64,000 bases of DNA from positions 124,001-188,000 of the forward strand of contig NZ_WHNP01000008.1 of NCBI RefSeq assembly GCF_009362735.1, given 5' to 3'. Shown piece by piece: positions 19,378-27,589 of this stretch. Source of the DNA: Paraburkholderia franconis. Its GTDB lineage: Bacteria > Pseudomonadota > Gammaproteobacteria > Burkholderiales > Burkholderiaceae. The notes under the pieces were generated by a model. That model did not search any database, was not told where the DNA came from, and was given only the letters and a program-made list of their open reading frames with translations. The position numbers and the translations under genes are program-made. The first letter of the stretch is position 1; each line of letters opens with the position of its first letter.

Positions 19378-19947
19378 ATGAGCATCAAATCCGACAAGTG
19401 GATCCGGCGCATGGCCGAAGAGCACAAGATGATCGAGCCGTTCGCGCCGAATCAGGTGCGCGCGACGGAAGACGGTCGCAAGATCGTCAGCTATGGCACG
19501 TCGAGCTACGGCTACGACATTCGCTGCGCCGACGAATTCAAGATCTTCACGAACATCAATTCGACGATCGTCGACCCGAAGAACTTCGACGAGAAGTCGT
19601 TTGTCGATTTCAAGGGCGACGTCTGCATCATCCCGCCCAACTCGTTCGCGCTCGCCCGGACGGTCGAATATTTCCGCATTCCGCGCAGCGTGCTGACGGT
19701 GTGCCTCGGCAAGTCGACGTACGCGCGTTGCGGCATCATCGTCAACGTGACGCCGTTCGAGCCGGAATGGGAAGGGCACGTCACGCTCGAATTCTCAAAT
19801 ACGACACCATTGCCTGCGAAAATCTACGCGAATGAAGGCGTTGCGCAGGTGCTGTTCTTCGAAAGCGACGAGATTTGCGACGTATCCTACGCGGATCGCG
19901 GCGGCAAGTACCAAGGTCAGCATGGCGTAACGTTGCCGAAGACGTAA
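19378..19947 (+). CDS. dcd: dCTP deaminase
   Basis: Dcd deaminates dCTP to dUTP, the main supply of dUMP for thymidylate in many Gram-negative bacteria. The 189-residue length and the motifs [34 protein letters not shown] (with the catalytic Glu) and the C-terminal [13 protein letters not shown] lid are all typical. The cytosolic trimer needs no partner. A folded repeat element begins 34 bp downstream of the stop codon. Confidence 0.97.
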   Translation: MSIKSDKWIRRMAEEHKMIEPFAPNQVRATEDGRKIVSYGTSSYGYDIRCADEFKIFTNINSTIVDPKNFDEKSFVDFKGDVCIIPPNSFALARTVEYFRIPRSVLTVCLGKSTYARCGIIVNVTPFEPEWEGHVTLEFSNTTPLPAKIYANEGVAQVLFFESDEICDVSYADRGGKYQGQHGVTLPKT

Positions 19948-19981
19948 CGATAACGCGCATTGAATCACCCGCTATCCAGGT

Positions 19982-20319
19982 GACCGCTGCGCAGCAGGGT
20001 CTGTTCGCATATGAAACGTACATGCGAACGCCCGATCCGGGCCGCAGGGCGGCGTCGATCGTCGCTTGTTTGGCATGGCCAAACGGCGCTCCTCTGCTCC
20101 TTGCCCTGCGGCCCGGATCGGGTGTTCCCCTAGAATGAAATTCATGTCGGGGGTTGCCCCGGGAAGGGCCGCCCGCTGCGTCATGCTCCTTGCGAATATG
20201 CCCCGAAGGAAATCCCCTTGGGGGACGTCCGGTATTCGCTGCGTCGCAGTCCTTGCGGGCGGCCCTTCCCGAGGCAACGCATGCACGTTTCATATGCGAA
20301 CAGACCCTAAGCAGCGGTC
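19982..20319. repeat. 338-bp cloverleaf-like inverted-repeat element
   Basis: The outer arms are GACCGCTGC (19982-19990) with its complement (20311-20319), and a 28-bp repeat at 19996-20023 with its inverse at 20281-20308 (27/28 matching). Inside are arm A (20026-20050 with 20103-20127, 24/25, core 20 bp perfect, tip GTTTGGC/GCCAAAC), arm B (CCCC 20127-20130 with GGGG 20149-20152, around ATGAAATTCAT) and arm C (20153-20176 with 20255-20278, 23/24, inner GCGAATA/TATTCGC). Almost every base is accounted for by a helix. There is no coding sequence, transposase or reverse transcriptase. It resembles a MITE or a compound palindromic repeat and ends 21 bp before the decarboxylase start codon, so it forms that gene's upstream leader region. 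Confidence 0.8.
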
Positions 20320-20340
20320 GTTCTTTTTGGAGAATCGCCC

Positions 20341-22623
20341 ATGAAGTTTCGTTTTCCCGTCGTCATCATCGATGAAGATTTCCGCTCCGAGAACATCTCC
20401 GGTTCCGGCATCCGGGCGCTTGCCGAGGCCATCGAGAAAGAAGGCGCGGAAGTGCTGGGTCTCACGAGCTATGGCGATCTGACCTCGTTCGCGCAGCAGT
20501 CGAGCCGCGCGTCGTGCTTCATCCTGTCGATCGACGACGACGAGCTGCTGCCGTACGTCGAGAACGGCGACGACCAGGTGCCCGAACTGGCGCCCGCGAT
20601 CATCGACCTGCGCGCGTTCGTCGCCGCCGTGCGCCGCCGCAACGCGGACATCCCGATCTTCCTGTACGGCGAAACGCGCACGTCGCGCCATCTGCCGAAC
20701 GACATCCTGCGCGAGCTGCACGGCTTCATCCACATGTTCGAGGACACGCCGGAGTTCGTCGCGCGGCACATCATCCGCGAGGCGAAGGTGTATCTGGATT
20801 CGCTTGCGCCGCCGTTCTTCAAGGAACTGGTGCAGTACGCGGACGAAGGCTCGTACTCGTGGCACTGCCCGGGCCACTCGGGCGGCGTCGCATTCCTGAA
20901 GAATCCGCTTGGCCAGATGTTCCATCAGTTCTTCGGCGAGAACATGCTGCGCGCGGACGTCTGCAATGCCGTCGACGAACTTGGCCAACTGCTCGATCAC
21001 ACGGGGCCTGTTGCTGCTTCCGAGCGCAACGCGGCGCGCATCTTCAGCGCGGACCATCTGTTCTTCGTGACCAACGGCACATCCACGTCGAACAAGATCG
21101 TCTGGCACGCGACCGTCGCGCCCGGCGACATCGTGCTCGTCGACCGCAACTGCCACAAGTCGATCCTGCACGCGATCACGATGACGGGCGCGATTCCCGT
21201 GTTCCTCACGCCGACACGCAATCACTTCGGCATCATCGGGCCGATTCCGCGCGACGAGTTCAAGCCGGAAAACATCCGCAAGAAGATCGAAGCGAATCCG
21301 TTCGCACGCGAGGCGCTCGCGAAGAACCCGAACCTCAAGCCGCGCATCCTGACGATCACGCAGAGCACGTATGACGGCGTGATCTACAACGTCGAGATGA
21401 TCAAGGACCTGCTCGGCGACATGCTCGACACGCTGCACTTCGACGAAGCGTGGTTGCCGCACGCCGAGTTCCACGAGTTCTATCAGGACATGCATGCGAT
21501 CGGCGCGGGTCGCCCGCGCACGGGCGCGCTCGTGTTCGCGACGCACTCCACGCACAAGCTGCTCGCAGGCATTTCGCAGGCCTCGCAGATCGTCGTGCAG
21601 GACTCCGAGAACAGCACGTTCGACCGCCACCGTTTCAACGAGGCGTATCTGATGCATACGTCGACGAGCCCGCAGTACGCGATCATCGCGTCGTGCGACG
21701 TGGCTGCGGCGATGATGGAGCCGCCGGGCGGCACGGCGCTGGTCGAAGAATCGATCGCGGAAGCGCTCGACTTCCGCCGCGCGATGCGCAAGGTCGATGC
21801 CGAATATGGCGACGACTGGTTCTTCAAGGTATGGGGCCCGGAAGAACTCGCGGAAGAGGGCATCGGCTCGCGCGACGACTGGATGCTGCGCCCGAACGAC
21901 CGCTGGCACGGCTTCGGCGCGCTCGCGGACGGCTTCAACATGCTCGACCCGATCAAGGCGACGATCATCACGCCGGGCCTGGACGTGGACGGCGAGTTCG
22001 GCGAGACGGGCATTCCCGCCGCGATCGTCACGAAGTACCTGGCCGAGCACGGCATCATCGTCGAGAAGACGGGCCTGTACTCGTTCTTCATCATGTTCAC
22101 GATCGGCATTACGAAGGGCCGCTGGAACTCGATGGTCACGGAGCTTCAGCAGTTCAAGGACGACTACGACAACAACCAGCCGCTGTGGCGCGTGTTGCCC
22201 GAGTTCGTCGCGCAGCATCCGGCGTACGAGCGCATCGGCTTGCGCGATCTGTGCGAGCAGATCCACAGCGTCTATCGCGCGAACAACATCGCGCGCCTGA
22301 CGACCGAGATGTACCTGTCGAGCATGGAGCCGGCGATGAAACCGTCCGATGCATTCGCGAAGCTCGCGCACCGCGAGATCGACCGCGTGCCTATTGACGA
22401 ACTCGAGGGCCGCGTCACGTCGATCCTGTTGACGCCGTATCCGCCGGGCATTCCGCTGCTGATTCCGGGCGAGCGCTTCAACAAGACCATCGTCAGCTAT
22501 CTGCGTTTCGCGCGCGAGTTCAACGAGCGCTTTCCGGGCTTCCATACGGATATCCACGGCCTCGTGGGCGAAACGATCAACGGGCGCATCGAGTACTTCG
22601 TCGACTGCGTACGCGACTCGTGA
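20341..22623 (+). CDS. Orn/Lys/Arg decarboxylase (fold-type I PLP enzyme)
   Basis: A 760-residue inducible-type basic amino-acid decarboxylase. It has an N-terminal response-regulator-like wing domain (about 1-125), a PLP aminotransferase-fold core, and a C-terminal domain. The PLP lysine is Lys406 in ATHSTHKLLAG. HCPGHSGG, FVTNGTSTSNK and FDEAW are further core motifs. Such enzymes make cadaverine, agmatine or putrescine and consume protons in acid resistance. The sequence does not settle lysine against arginine, and no antiporter gene is next to it. The ATG follows TTTTTGGAGAATCGCCC. A GTG or ATG of the next gene overlaps or abuts its stop. Confidence 0.92.
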   Translation: MKFRFPVVIIDEDFRSENISGSGIRALAEAIEKEGAEVLGLTSYGDLTSFAQQSSRASCFILSIDDDELLPYVENGDDQVPELAPAIIDLRAFVAAVRRRNADIPIFLYGETRTSRHLPNDILRELHGFIHMFEDTPEFVARHIIREAKVYLDSLAPPFFKELVQYADEGSYSWHCPGHSGGVAFLKNPLGQMFHQFFGENMLRADVCNAVDELGQLLDHTGPVAASERNAARIFSADHLFFVTNGTSTSNKIVWHATVAPGDIVLVDRNCHKSILHAITMTGAIPVFLTPTRNHFGIIGPIPRDEFKPENIRKKIEANPFAREALAKNPNLKPRILTITQSTYDGVIYNVEMIKDLLGDMLDTLHFDEAWLPHAEFHEFYQDMHAIGAGRPRTGALVFATHSTHKLLAGISQASQIVVQDSENSTFDRHRFNEAYLMHTSTSPQYAIIASCDVAAAMMEPPGGTALVEESIAEALDFRRAMRKVDAEYGDDWFFKVWGPEELAEEGIGSRDDWMLRPNDRWHGFGALADGFNMLDPIKATIITPGLDVDGEFGETGIPAAIVTKYLAEHGIIVEKTGLYSFFIMFTIGITKGRWNSMVTELQQFKDDYDNNQPLWRVLPEFVAQHPAYERIGLRDLCEQIHSVYRANNIARLTTEMYLSSMEPAMKPSDAFAKLAHREIDRVPIDELEGRVTSILLTPYPPGIPLLIPGERFNKTIVSYLRFAREFNERFPGFHTDIHGLVGETINGRIEYFVDCVRDS

Positions 22624-22625
22624 TC

Positions 22626-23363
22626 ATGAAACAGGCACCGCGCTTCGGACTTCGGCGTCGTGCGCGCGCGGCTGCGTACGCGGCGCTGCTGGGCGTGCTC
22701 GCGCCGCTCGCCGCGCTGACGTTCGCCCCCGCTGCGGCGCGCGCGGAAGCGGCAGCGGCCGACCCCATCGACGCATCGATGCGCATGTGTCTCGCGCGCG
22801 CGGACATGTCGTCGGCGGCGGGGCAGGTGCATTGCACGGACACGGCGCGGCTCGCGTGGCAGGCGTCGATGGACCAGTCGTTCCAGCAGGTGCTCGCGAA
22901 GGTGCCCGACGCGCAGCGCAAGAAGTGGCAAGAGAGCCAGCGCCGCTGGCAGGCGTGGCGCGACGCCGACGGCAAGCTGCTCGCGGCCGTGCTCGCCACG
23001 ACGCAGGGCACGTCGTATCAGATCGCCGGCGCGGACATGCAGTTGCAGCCCGTGCGCGACCGCGCGCTTGCGCTGCGCAGCGTGGCGGCGAACGCGGGCA
23101 AGCAGGACCCGAAGACGCGCCCGCGCGCCTGTTCGTTCGACGCGCAATGCGAGCACGCGATGTTCGATCTGAACCGCTATTACCGGCGCCTGCATGCGAA
23201 GCTGCCCGCGCACGCACGCCCGACATTGACGCGTGCGCAACGCGCGTGGACCGCGTATCGCGATGCAACCGTCCCGCTGATGGACGCGCGCACGCAAATC
23301 GACATCATCGGCGCACGCGTTGCGCTGTTGAAGCGCATGGGCGATACGGCCGGCAACGATTGA
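22626..23363 (+). CDS. Secreted protein with two LprI-like (DUF1311) domains
   Basis: A 245-residue exported protein with an Arg-rich N-terminus, a hydrophobic core and a cleavage region near ARAEA. Two copies of the LprI/DUF1311 pattern follow: a Cys-containing segment, then a helix with W-x-x-Y/W-R-D, at about residues 55-115 (CLARADM...WRDADG) and about 165-225 (CSFDAQC...YRDATV). LprI of mycobacteria inhibits lysozyme, but most family members are uncharacterised. The start lies 3 bp past the decarboxylase stop (a GTG at 22620 overlaps that stop), so the two genes are probably translationally coupled. Confidence 0.75.
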   Translation: MKQAPRFGLRRRARAAAYAALLGVLAPLAALTFAPAAARAEAAAADPIDASMRMCLARADMSSAAGQVHCTDTARLAWQASMDQSFQQVLAKVPDAQRKKWQESQRRWQAWRDADGKLLAAVLATTQGTSYQIAGADMQLQPVRDRALALRSVAANAGKQDPKTRPRACSFDAQCEHAMFDLNRYYRRLHAKLPAHARPTLTRAQRAWTAYRDATVPLMDARTQIDIIGARVALLKRMGDTAGND

Positions 23364-23860
23364 GTCCGGCTGTTCGTCAGCCTCGCATTCCTTCAAGTCT
23401 CCTGTTCATCCGGCAGGCGCAATTGCCTTGCGCCTGCTGACGTTCGCCCATGCCGCGCGGCTTCGCGTGGCATGCGCGTATTGTGACGACGCGCAAATCG
23501 CTTCATGCGTCGAATGACAGTTTTTAAAGTCACAGCTCGTCGACCTGCGCTCGGGCGATACGCTCTGGCAAGGCACGGCAAGCGCGACGGGCAAGGAACT
23601 GGGCAACAACTTCAGTGTGAATACGGGTGGCCTGATCGGCGCGCTGGCGCAGGCGGCCGTCAAGCAGGTCGCGCATTCGCTGGCGGACGAATCGCATGAT
23701 GTAGCCGGACTGACGAGCCGCAAGCTGCTGTCGAGCGGTGGCCCGAACGGCCTGTTGTATGGTCCGCGTTCGCCGAAGTGCGGGACGGACTAAAGTTGTC
23801 GTGACAAATGCGCGCGCCTGGTGTCGCCGGCGCGCGCGTTTCATGAAGCACGCTCGCGCG
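23364..23860. other. 497-bp region with no intact gene
   Basis: Between the LprI-like gene and the convergent bestrophin-like gene the only recognisable content is a 5'-truncated lipoprotein remnant (23518-23793). No terminator with a clear T-run was found for either flanking gene. Confidence 0.6.
23518..23793 (+). pseudogene. C-terminal remnant of a DUF799 (GNA1162-type) lipoprotein
   Basis: The frame beginning right after a TGA at 23515-23517 reads FLKSQLVDLRSGDTLWQGTA, continues through GGLIGALAQAAVKQVAHSL and DVAGLTSRKLL, and ends in NGLLYGPRSPKCGTD. This matches the C-terminal third of DUF799 putative lipoproteins, which normally sit in a CsgG/DUF4810/DUF799 cluster. No start codon, signal peptide or N-terminal two thirds are present upstream, and the partner genes are absent. 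I read it as a deletion remnant. Confidence 0.7.
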
Positions 23861-24781
23861 TTACGTGAGCAGATAATCGTCCTTCAACTCCGCCCTGTGC
23901 AGCGAAGGCTGTGCGAGCAAATCGCGGGCTGCGTCTTCGATGCTGGCGGAGAGCGCATCGAGTGCCAGGTCGTTGTCATCGGTGCCGAAGGGTTCTTCGA
24001 TCTGCGATGCGATCGCGTCGAGCGCCATGAAAGTGTACGCGACGAACACCGAGAAGATCGGCGTAAACGCGCCGACGCTCTCCACGAGGCCGAACGGCAG
24101 CGCCGCACAGAAGAAGTACACGGTGCGGTGGATCATCACCGAATACGCAAACGGCAGCGGCGTCGACACGATCCGCTCGCAGCCGCCGATCACATCCGAC
24201 AGTCCGTTGAGGTTGCGGTCGATCGCGTGAACCGTCCATGCGTCGAGCTTGTTATCGCGCGCCTGACGCTGCACCCATTCGCCGAGCCAGAGCATGATCG
24301 TCGCGGGCCGATAGCGCGACATCATGACGCGTTCAAGGAGCGCTTTGTCGAGTCTTGACGACAGATCCTGCGACGGATCGGTACCCCTCAGTTGATGACG
24401 CAGCGCATGCGCAAACGCGCCCAGCATCTGCACGAATTCATGCGTGTCGTTCGCGGAGATCTGCGCGGATGACAGCGTCAGCACCTGACGCGTGAGCGAG
24501 CGCGTTTCGTTGAGCAGTTGTCCCCAGAGCTTGCGCGCTTCCCAATAGCGGTCATAGCTCGCGCTGTTCCGAAAGCCGAGAAAGATCGCGAGCGCAATGC
24601 CGATCAGCGAGAACGGCGTGGTGCTGACGTTCACGTTGATATGCAGCACGTGGACGTGCACGGCGAGCGCGACGATCGAGATCAGCAGAATGAGAGCGAG
24701 GCGTGGCAGCAGTTCGGGCAGGACGGAGCCGCGCCACGCGAGCAGCATGCGGAACCAGTGGAGTTGCGGGCGAATGATCAT
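23861..24781 (-). CDS. Bestrophin-like (UPF0187/YneE) membrane protein
   Basis: A 306-residue inner-membrane protein of the bacterial bestrophin family, pentameric ion channels. It starts MIIRPQLHWFRMLLAWRGSVL. Membrane segments lie at about 22-45, 56-75, 205-230 and 235-255. The family signatures FSLIGIALAIFLGFRNSASYDRYWEARK and FGTDDNDLALD are present. Homologues conduct monovalent cations or anions, but the physiological role is not established. It is convergent with the LprI-like gene and separated from argH by the argH terminator. Confidence 0.88.
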   Translation of the reverse strand: MIIRPQLHWFRMLLAWRGSVLPELLPRLALILLISIVALAVHVHVLHINVNVSTTPFSLIGIALAIFLGFRNSASYDRYWEARKLWGQLLNETRSLTRQVLTLSSAQISANDTHEFVQMLGAFAHALRHQLRGTDPSQDLSSRLDKALLERVMMSRYRPATIMLWLGEWVQRQARDNKLDAWTVHAIDRNLNGLSDVIGGCERIVSTPLPFAYSVMIHRTVYFFCAALPFGLVESVGAFTPIFSVFVAYTFMALDAIASQIEEPFGTDDNDLALDALSASIEDAARDLLAQPSLHRAELKDDYLLT

Positions 24782-24872
24782 GACGATGGGAGTCCTGTGC
24801 GGGCAATTGCATCGTGATGGTATCGAATGGTGCCGGCCTTTGCTGTGCGTGGCGCGCGCTCATGAGAAACGA

Positions 24873-24904
24873 AAAGGCGAATTCTCGCAAGAGAATCCGC
24901 CTTT
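24873..24904 (-). terminator. argH terminator
   Basis: AAAGGCGAATTCTC (24873-24886) pairs with GAGAATCCGCCTTT (24891-24904) with one mismatch and a 4-nt loop. On the minus strand a TTTTCGTTTC tail follows. It is 33 bp after the argH stop. Confidence 0.8.
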
Positions 24905-24936
24905 GGCGTGAAGCAAAAGTGCAAGCAAACGAGCGA

Positions 24937-26343
24937 TCAGTTCATCGCCGCCCGCGCAGCCGCAATTGCCGCACGCACCTGATCGGGCGCAGTGCCGCCA
25001 GGGTGATTGCGGCTTGCCACCGAGCCTTCCAGCGTCAGATAGCCGAACACATCGTCGCCGAGCAGCGATGCGACGTTCGGCAACTCGGCCTTCATCTCAT
25101 CGAGTGACAGATCGGCGAGATCGCAGCCGCGCTGATCGCAGATGCGTACCGCGTGCGCCACCGCTTCGTGCGCGTCACGGAACGGCAGACCGCGCTTGAC
25201 GAGATAGTCGGCGAGATCGGTCGCCGTCGAAAAGCCTTGCAGCGCAGCCGAGCGCATCGCGTCGGGCTTGACCGTGATGCCCGCGACCATCTCGGCGAAG
25301 ATGCGCAGCGTATCGGCAACCGTATCGACGGTATCGAACAGCGGCTCCTTGTCTTCCTGGTTGTCCTTGTTGTACGCGAGCGGCTGGCCCTTCATCAGCG
25401 TGAGCAGCGCCATCAGATGGCCGTTCACGCGCCCCGTCTTGCCCCGCGCGAGCTCGGGCACATCGGGGTTCTTCTTCTGCGGCATGATCGACGAGCCGGT
25501 GCAGAAGCGATCGGCGATATCGATGAAGCCGACGCGCGGGCTCATCCACAGCACGAGTTCTTCCGAGAAGCGCGATATGTGCGTCATCACGAGCGCCGAC
25601 GCAGCCGTGAATTCGATCGCGAAGTCGCGGTCGGAGACGGCGTCGAGCGAGTTCGCGCAGATGCCGTCGAAGCCGAGCGTCTTCGCGACGGCATGGCGGT
25701 CGATCGGATAGCTCGTGCCCGCGAGCGCCGCCGCGCCGAGCGGCAGACGGTTCACGCGCGCGCGGCAATCGCGCATGCGCTCGGCGTCGCGCGAGAACAT
25801 TTCGACGTAAGCGAGCAGGTGATGGCCGAACGTGACCGGCTGCGCGACCTGCAGGTGCGTGAAGCCCGGCATGATCGTGGCGGCGTTCTTGTCCGCGAGG
25901 TCCAGCAGCGCGACGCGCAGCTCCTTCAGCAGATCGCCGATGCGGTCGATTTCGCCGCGCAGCCACAGGCGGATGTCCGTCGCGACCTGGTCGTTGCGCG
26001 AGCGGCCCGTGTGCAGACGCTTGCCCGCATCGCCGATCAGGGCTGTGAGGCGCGCTTCGATGTTCAGGTGCACGTCTTCGAGATCGAGTTGCCATTCGAA
26101 CTCGCCGCGCTCGATTTCACCCTTGATCTGCGCCATGCCGCGCTGGATCGCCGCGAGGTCGTCGGCGCTGATGATCTTTTGCGCGGCCAGCATCGACGCG
26201 TGCGCGAGCGAGCCTTCGATGTCGACGAACGCAAGACGCTTGTCGAAGAAAACCGACGACGTATAGCGCTTGACGAGTTCCGACATCGGCTCGGAGAAGC
26301 GAGCCGACCAGGCTTCGCCTTTTTTATGCAGTTGGGACGTCAT
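24937..26343 (-). CDS. argH: Argininosuccinate lyase
   Basis: ArgH splits argininosuccinate into arginine and fumarate, the last step of arginine synthesis. The 468-residue length is normal. The fumarase-superfamily signature [21 protein letters not shown] and the TFTHLQ-like segment [10 protein letters not shown] are present. I chose the ATG giving [12 protein letters not shown]; the in-frame extension to 26424 overlaps the likely promoter. It is monocistronic, with its own terminator. Confidence 0.97.
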   Translation of the reverse strand: MTSQLHKKGEAWSARFSEPMSELVKRYTSSVFFDKRLAFVDIEGSLAHASMLAAQKIISADDLAAIQRGMAQIKGEIERGEFEWQLDLEDVHLNIEARLTALIGDAGKRLHTGRSRNDQVATDIRLWLRGEIDRIGDLLKELRVALLDLADKNAATIMPGFTHLQVAQPVTFGHHLLAYVEMFSRDAERMRDCRARVNRLPLGAAALAGTSYPIDRHAVAKTLGFDGICANSLDAVSDRDFAIEFTAASALVMTHISRFSEELVLWMSPRVGFIDIADRFCTGSSIMPQKKNPDVPELARGKTGRVNGHLMALLTLMKGQPLAYNKDNQEDKEPLFDTVDTVADTLRIFAEMVAGITVKPDAMRSAALQGFSTATDLADYLVKRGLPFRDAHEAVAHAVRICDQRGCDLADLSLDEMKAELPNVASLLGDDVFGYLTLEGSVASRNHPGGTAPDQVRAAIAAARAAMN

Positions 26344-26414
26344 GGTGATGGGCAGTGTGCGAGGTGAAGACGCGGACGGCGCGGCATCGCTGCGCCGCCT
26401 CGGGGAAGACGTCG

Positions 26415-26420
26415 ATTTTA
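26415..26420 (-). promoter_or_regulatory. Candidate argH -10 element
   Basis: The minus strand reads GTTAAAATCGACG, nearly the same as in front of metG, with TAAAAT at 26415-26420 and about 70 bp to the argH start. No good -35 hexamer lies 16-18 bp upstream. Confidence 0.35.
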
Positions 26421-26494
26421 ACACCCGTCGCGCGCCGAACCTTGCGGCGCGGCGGGAAGACCGGATGAGGCCGATAGCACGAACGGCGCAGATA

Positions 26495-27310
26495 TCATTC
26501 TTCGCGCACGAGCACGACGAGTTTCAAATCTTCGCGATGCGCGGGCTTGAACGTGATCTGGTTGTAGACGACATGGCCGTCGCGCGGATGGTTGAACTGG
26601 CGCTGGCCGCCTTCGCGTTCGTTGACGTCCTGCGACGCCCAGAAGCGCGCGAACGCATCGCTCGCCGCGGACAGCGAATCGATCAGCGAGCGCGTGGGCG
26701 CATCGTTTTGATGGCGGATCGAATCGGCGCGATATTCGGCGGCTAGACGCCGCGCGCGGATTTCCCAGTCGACGATCAGGCTGCGCGCATCCGGGGACAG
26801 GAACGTGTAGCGCAGCAGATTGCGATCATGTTCGCCGTCGAGCCAACCGACGAAAAGATCGGCCGCCGGCGCGTTCCACGCGAGCGCCGTGAACTGGCGG
26901 TCGAGCACGTAGGCCGGCGCGTTCACGAGCTGGACGGTCTTGAGTAGCATCGCGGGGGTGTCCGCGGCGGCGGGGTCGGGCTCGGCGGGATCGCGCTGAG
27001 CGGCCAGTTCGAACAGATACGCGCGCTCGGCCCGCGACAGCTGCAACGCGACGGCGATGCGCGCGAGCGCATCGGCGGACGCGGACACGGGCCGTCCCTG
27101 TTCGATCCATGTGTACCAGGTGGGGCTCACGCCGCATAGCTGGGCGACTTCCTCGCGGCGCAGGCCGGGCGTGCGGCGGCGCGGGCCGGGCGGCAGGCCG
27201 ACGGCTTGCGGCGACAGGCGCTCGCGATGCGCGCGGATAAACTCGCCGAGCGCGCGGGCAGGCGATGCATCGAGGGGCGGGACGGAATCGGCGGAAGACG
27301 GCGTGATCAT
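26495..27310 (-). CDS. XRE-family regulator with MmyB-like ligand-binding domain
   Basis: A 271-residue regulator. The N-terminal helix-turn-helix (about residues 48-105) has the [29 protein letters not shown] pattern typical of the family. The MmyB-like C-terminal PAS-type domain (about 115-265) includes [17 protein letters not shown] and ends [18 protein letters not shown]. Such domains often bind fatty-acid-like or other small ligands. It is transcribed divergently from the methyltransferase gene 279 bp away. Two palindromes in that gap (27328-27346 and 27362-27373) are plausible operators. Confidence 0.9.
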   Translation of the reverse strand: MITPSSADSVPPLDASPARALGEFIRAHRERLSPQAVGLPPGPRRRTPGLRREEVAQLCGVSPTWYTWIEQGRPVSASADALARIAVALQLSRAERAYLFELAAQRDPAEPDPAAADTPAMLLKTVQLVNAPAYVLDRQFTALAWNAPAADLFVGWLDGEHDRNLLRYTFLSPDARSLIVDWEIRARRLAAEYRADSIRHQNDAPTRSLIDSLSAASDAFARFWASQDVNEREGGQRQFNHPRDGHVVYNQITFKPAHREDLKLVVLVREE

Positions 27311-27327
27311 GTTGCGGACGGCGGTGG

Positions 27328-27346
27328 CTGGTAATCTCGATACCAG
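27328..27346. promoter_or_regulatory. Inverted repeat, candidate operator of the XRE regulator
   Basis: CTGGTA (27328-27333) and TACCAG (27341-27346) flank a 7-nt spacer, 18 bp before the regulator start codon. It shares the TACC core with the palindrome at 27362-27373. Confidence 0.45.
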
Positions 27347-27360
27347 AATAATTGCTTGAC

Positions 27361-27389
27361 TTGTACCGGTACAGGACGGGCTCTATTGT
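27361..27389 (+). promoter_or_regulatory. Promoter with embedded palindrome, methyltransferase side
   Basis: TTGTAC (27361-27366), a 17-bp spacer and TATTGT (27384-27389) form a reasonable sigma-70 promoter. The 12-bp perfect palindrome TGTACCGGTACA (27362-27373) covers the -35, so a bound protein would repress it. The divergent XRE protein is the obvious candidate. Confidence 0.5.
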
Positions 27390-27490
27390 AGCGACTGGAA
27401 CGGGGCGTGCGAATACGCGGACCCGTTCGGGTCTTGGGACATGAGCCTCACAGACGACCCTGAAAGGGCCGCAACCGCAACCATTTGCAC

Positions 27491-27530
27491 GGGACGGGTA
27501 GGGCGCTAAAGCGCCGGCTCGGCTCGACAA
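27491..27530 (+). repeat. Degenerate upstream copy of the hairpin leader motif
   Basis: It contains the same GGCGCTAAAGCGCC core (27502-27515) and GCTCGACA as the leader at 27541-27583, exactly 50 bp further upstream. The outer helix no longer pairs well and the AGGAG is missing. Confidence 0.65.
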
Positions 27531-27540
27531 CTTTGTACGG

Positions 27541-27589
27541 GATCGGAGTAAGGCGCTAAAGCGCCAACTCCGGTCGACAGGAGCACACG
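27541..27589 (+). promoter_or_regulatory. Structured 5' leader with Shine-Dalgarno (motif copy 2)
   Basis: GATCGGAGT (27541-27549) pairs with ACTCCGGTC (27567-27575). An AA/A internal loop and the inner hairpin GGCGC-TAAA-GCGCC (27552-27565) sit inside, followed by GACAGGAG and six bases before the ATG at 27590. A close relative with compensatory changes lies in front of the MFS gene at 37606-37656. Confidence 0.7.

Noticed and set aside
19982..20319. Retron or group II intron remnant as an explanation of the cloverleaf element
   Set aside because: No reverse transcriptase gene or msr/msd-like arrangement is nearby, and no domain V-like hairpin was recognised. A MITE or palindromic repeat is simpler.
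20290..22557. A 755-codon open frame antisense to the decarboxylase gene (and similar long antisense frames at 29075-31738 and 9325-11484)
   Set aside because: They are Arg/Leu/Val/His-rich, carry no recognisable motifs and mirror the G/C third-position bias of real genes on the other strand. Such shadows are expected in very GC-rich DNA.
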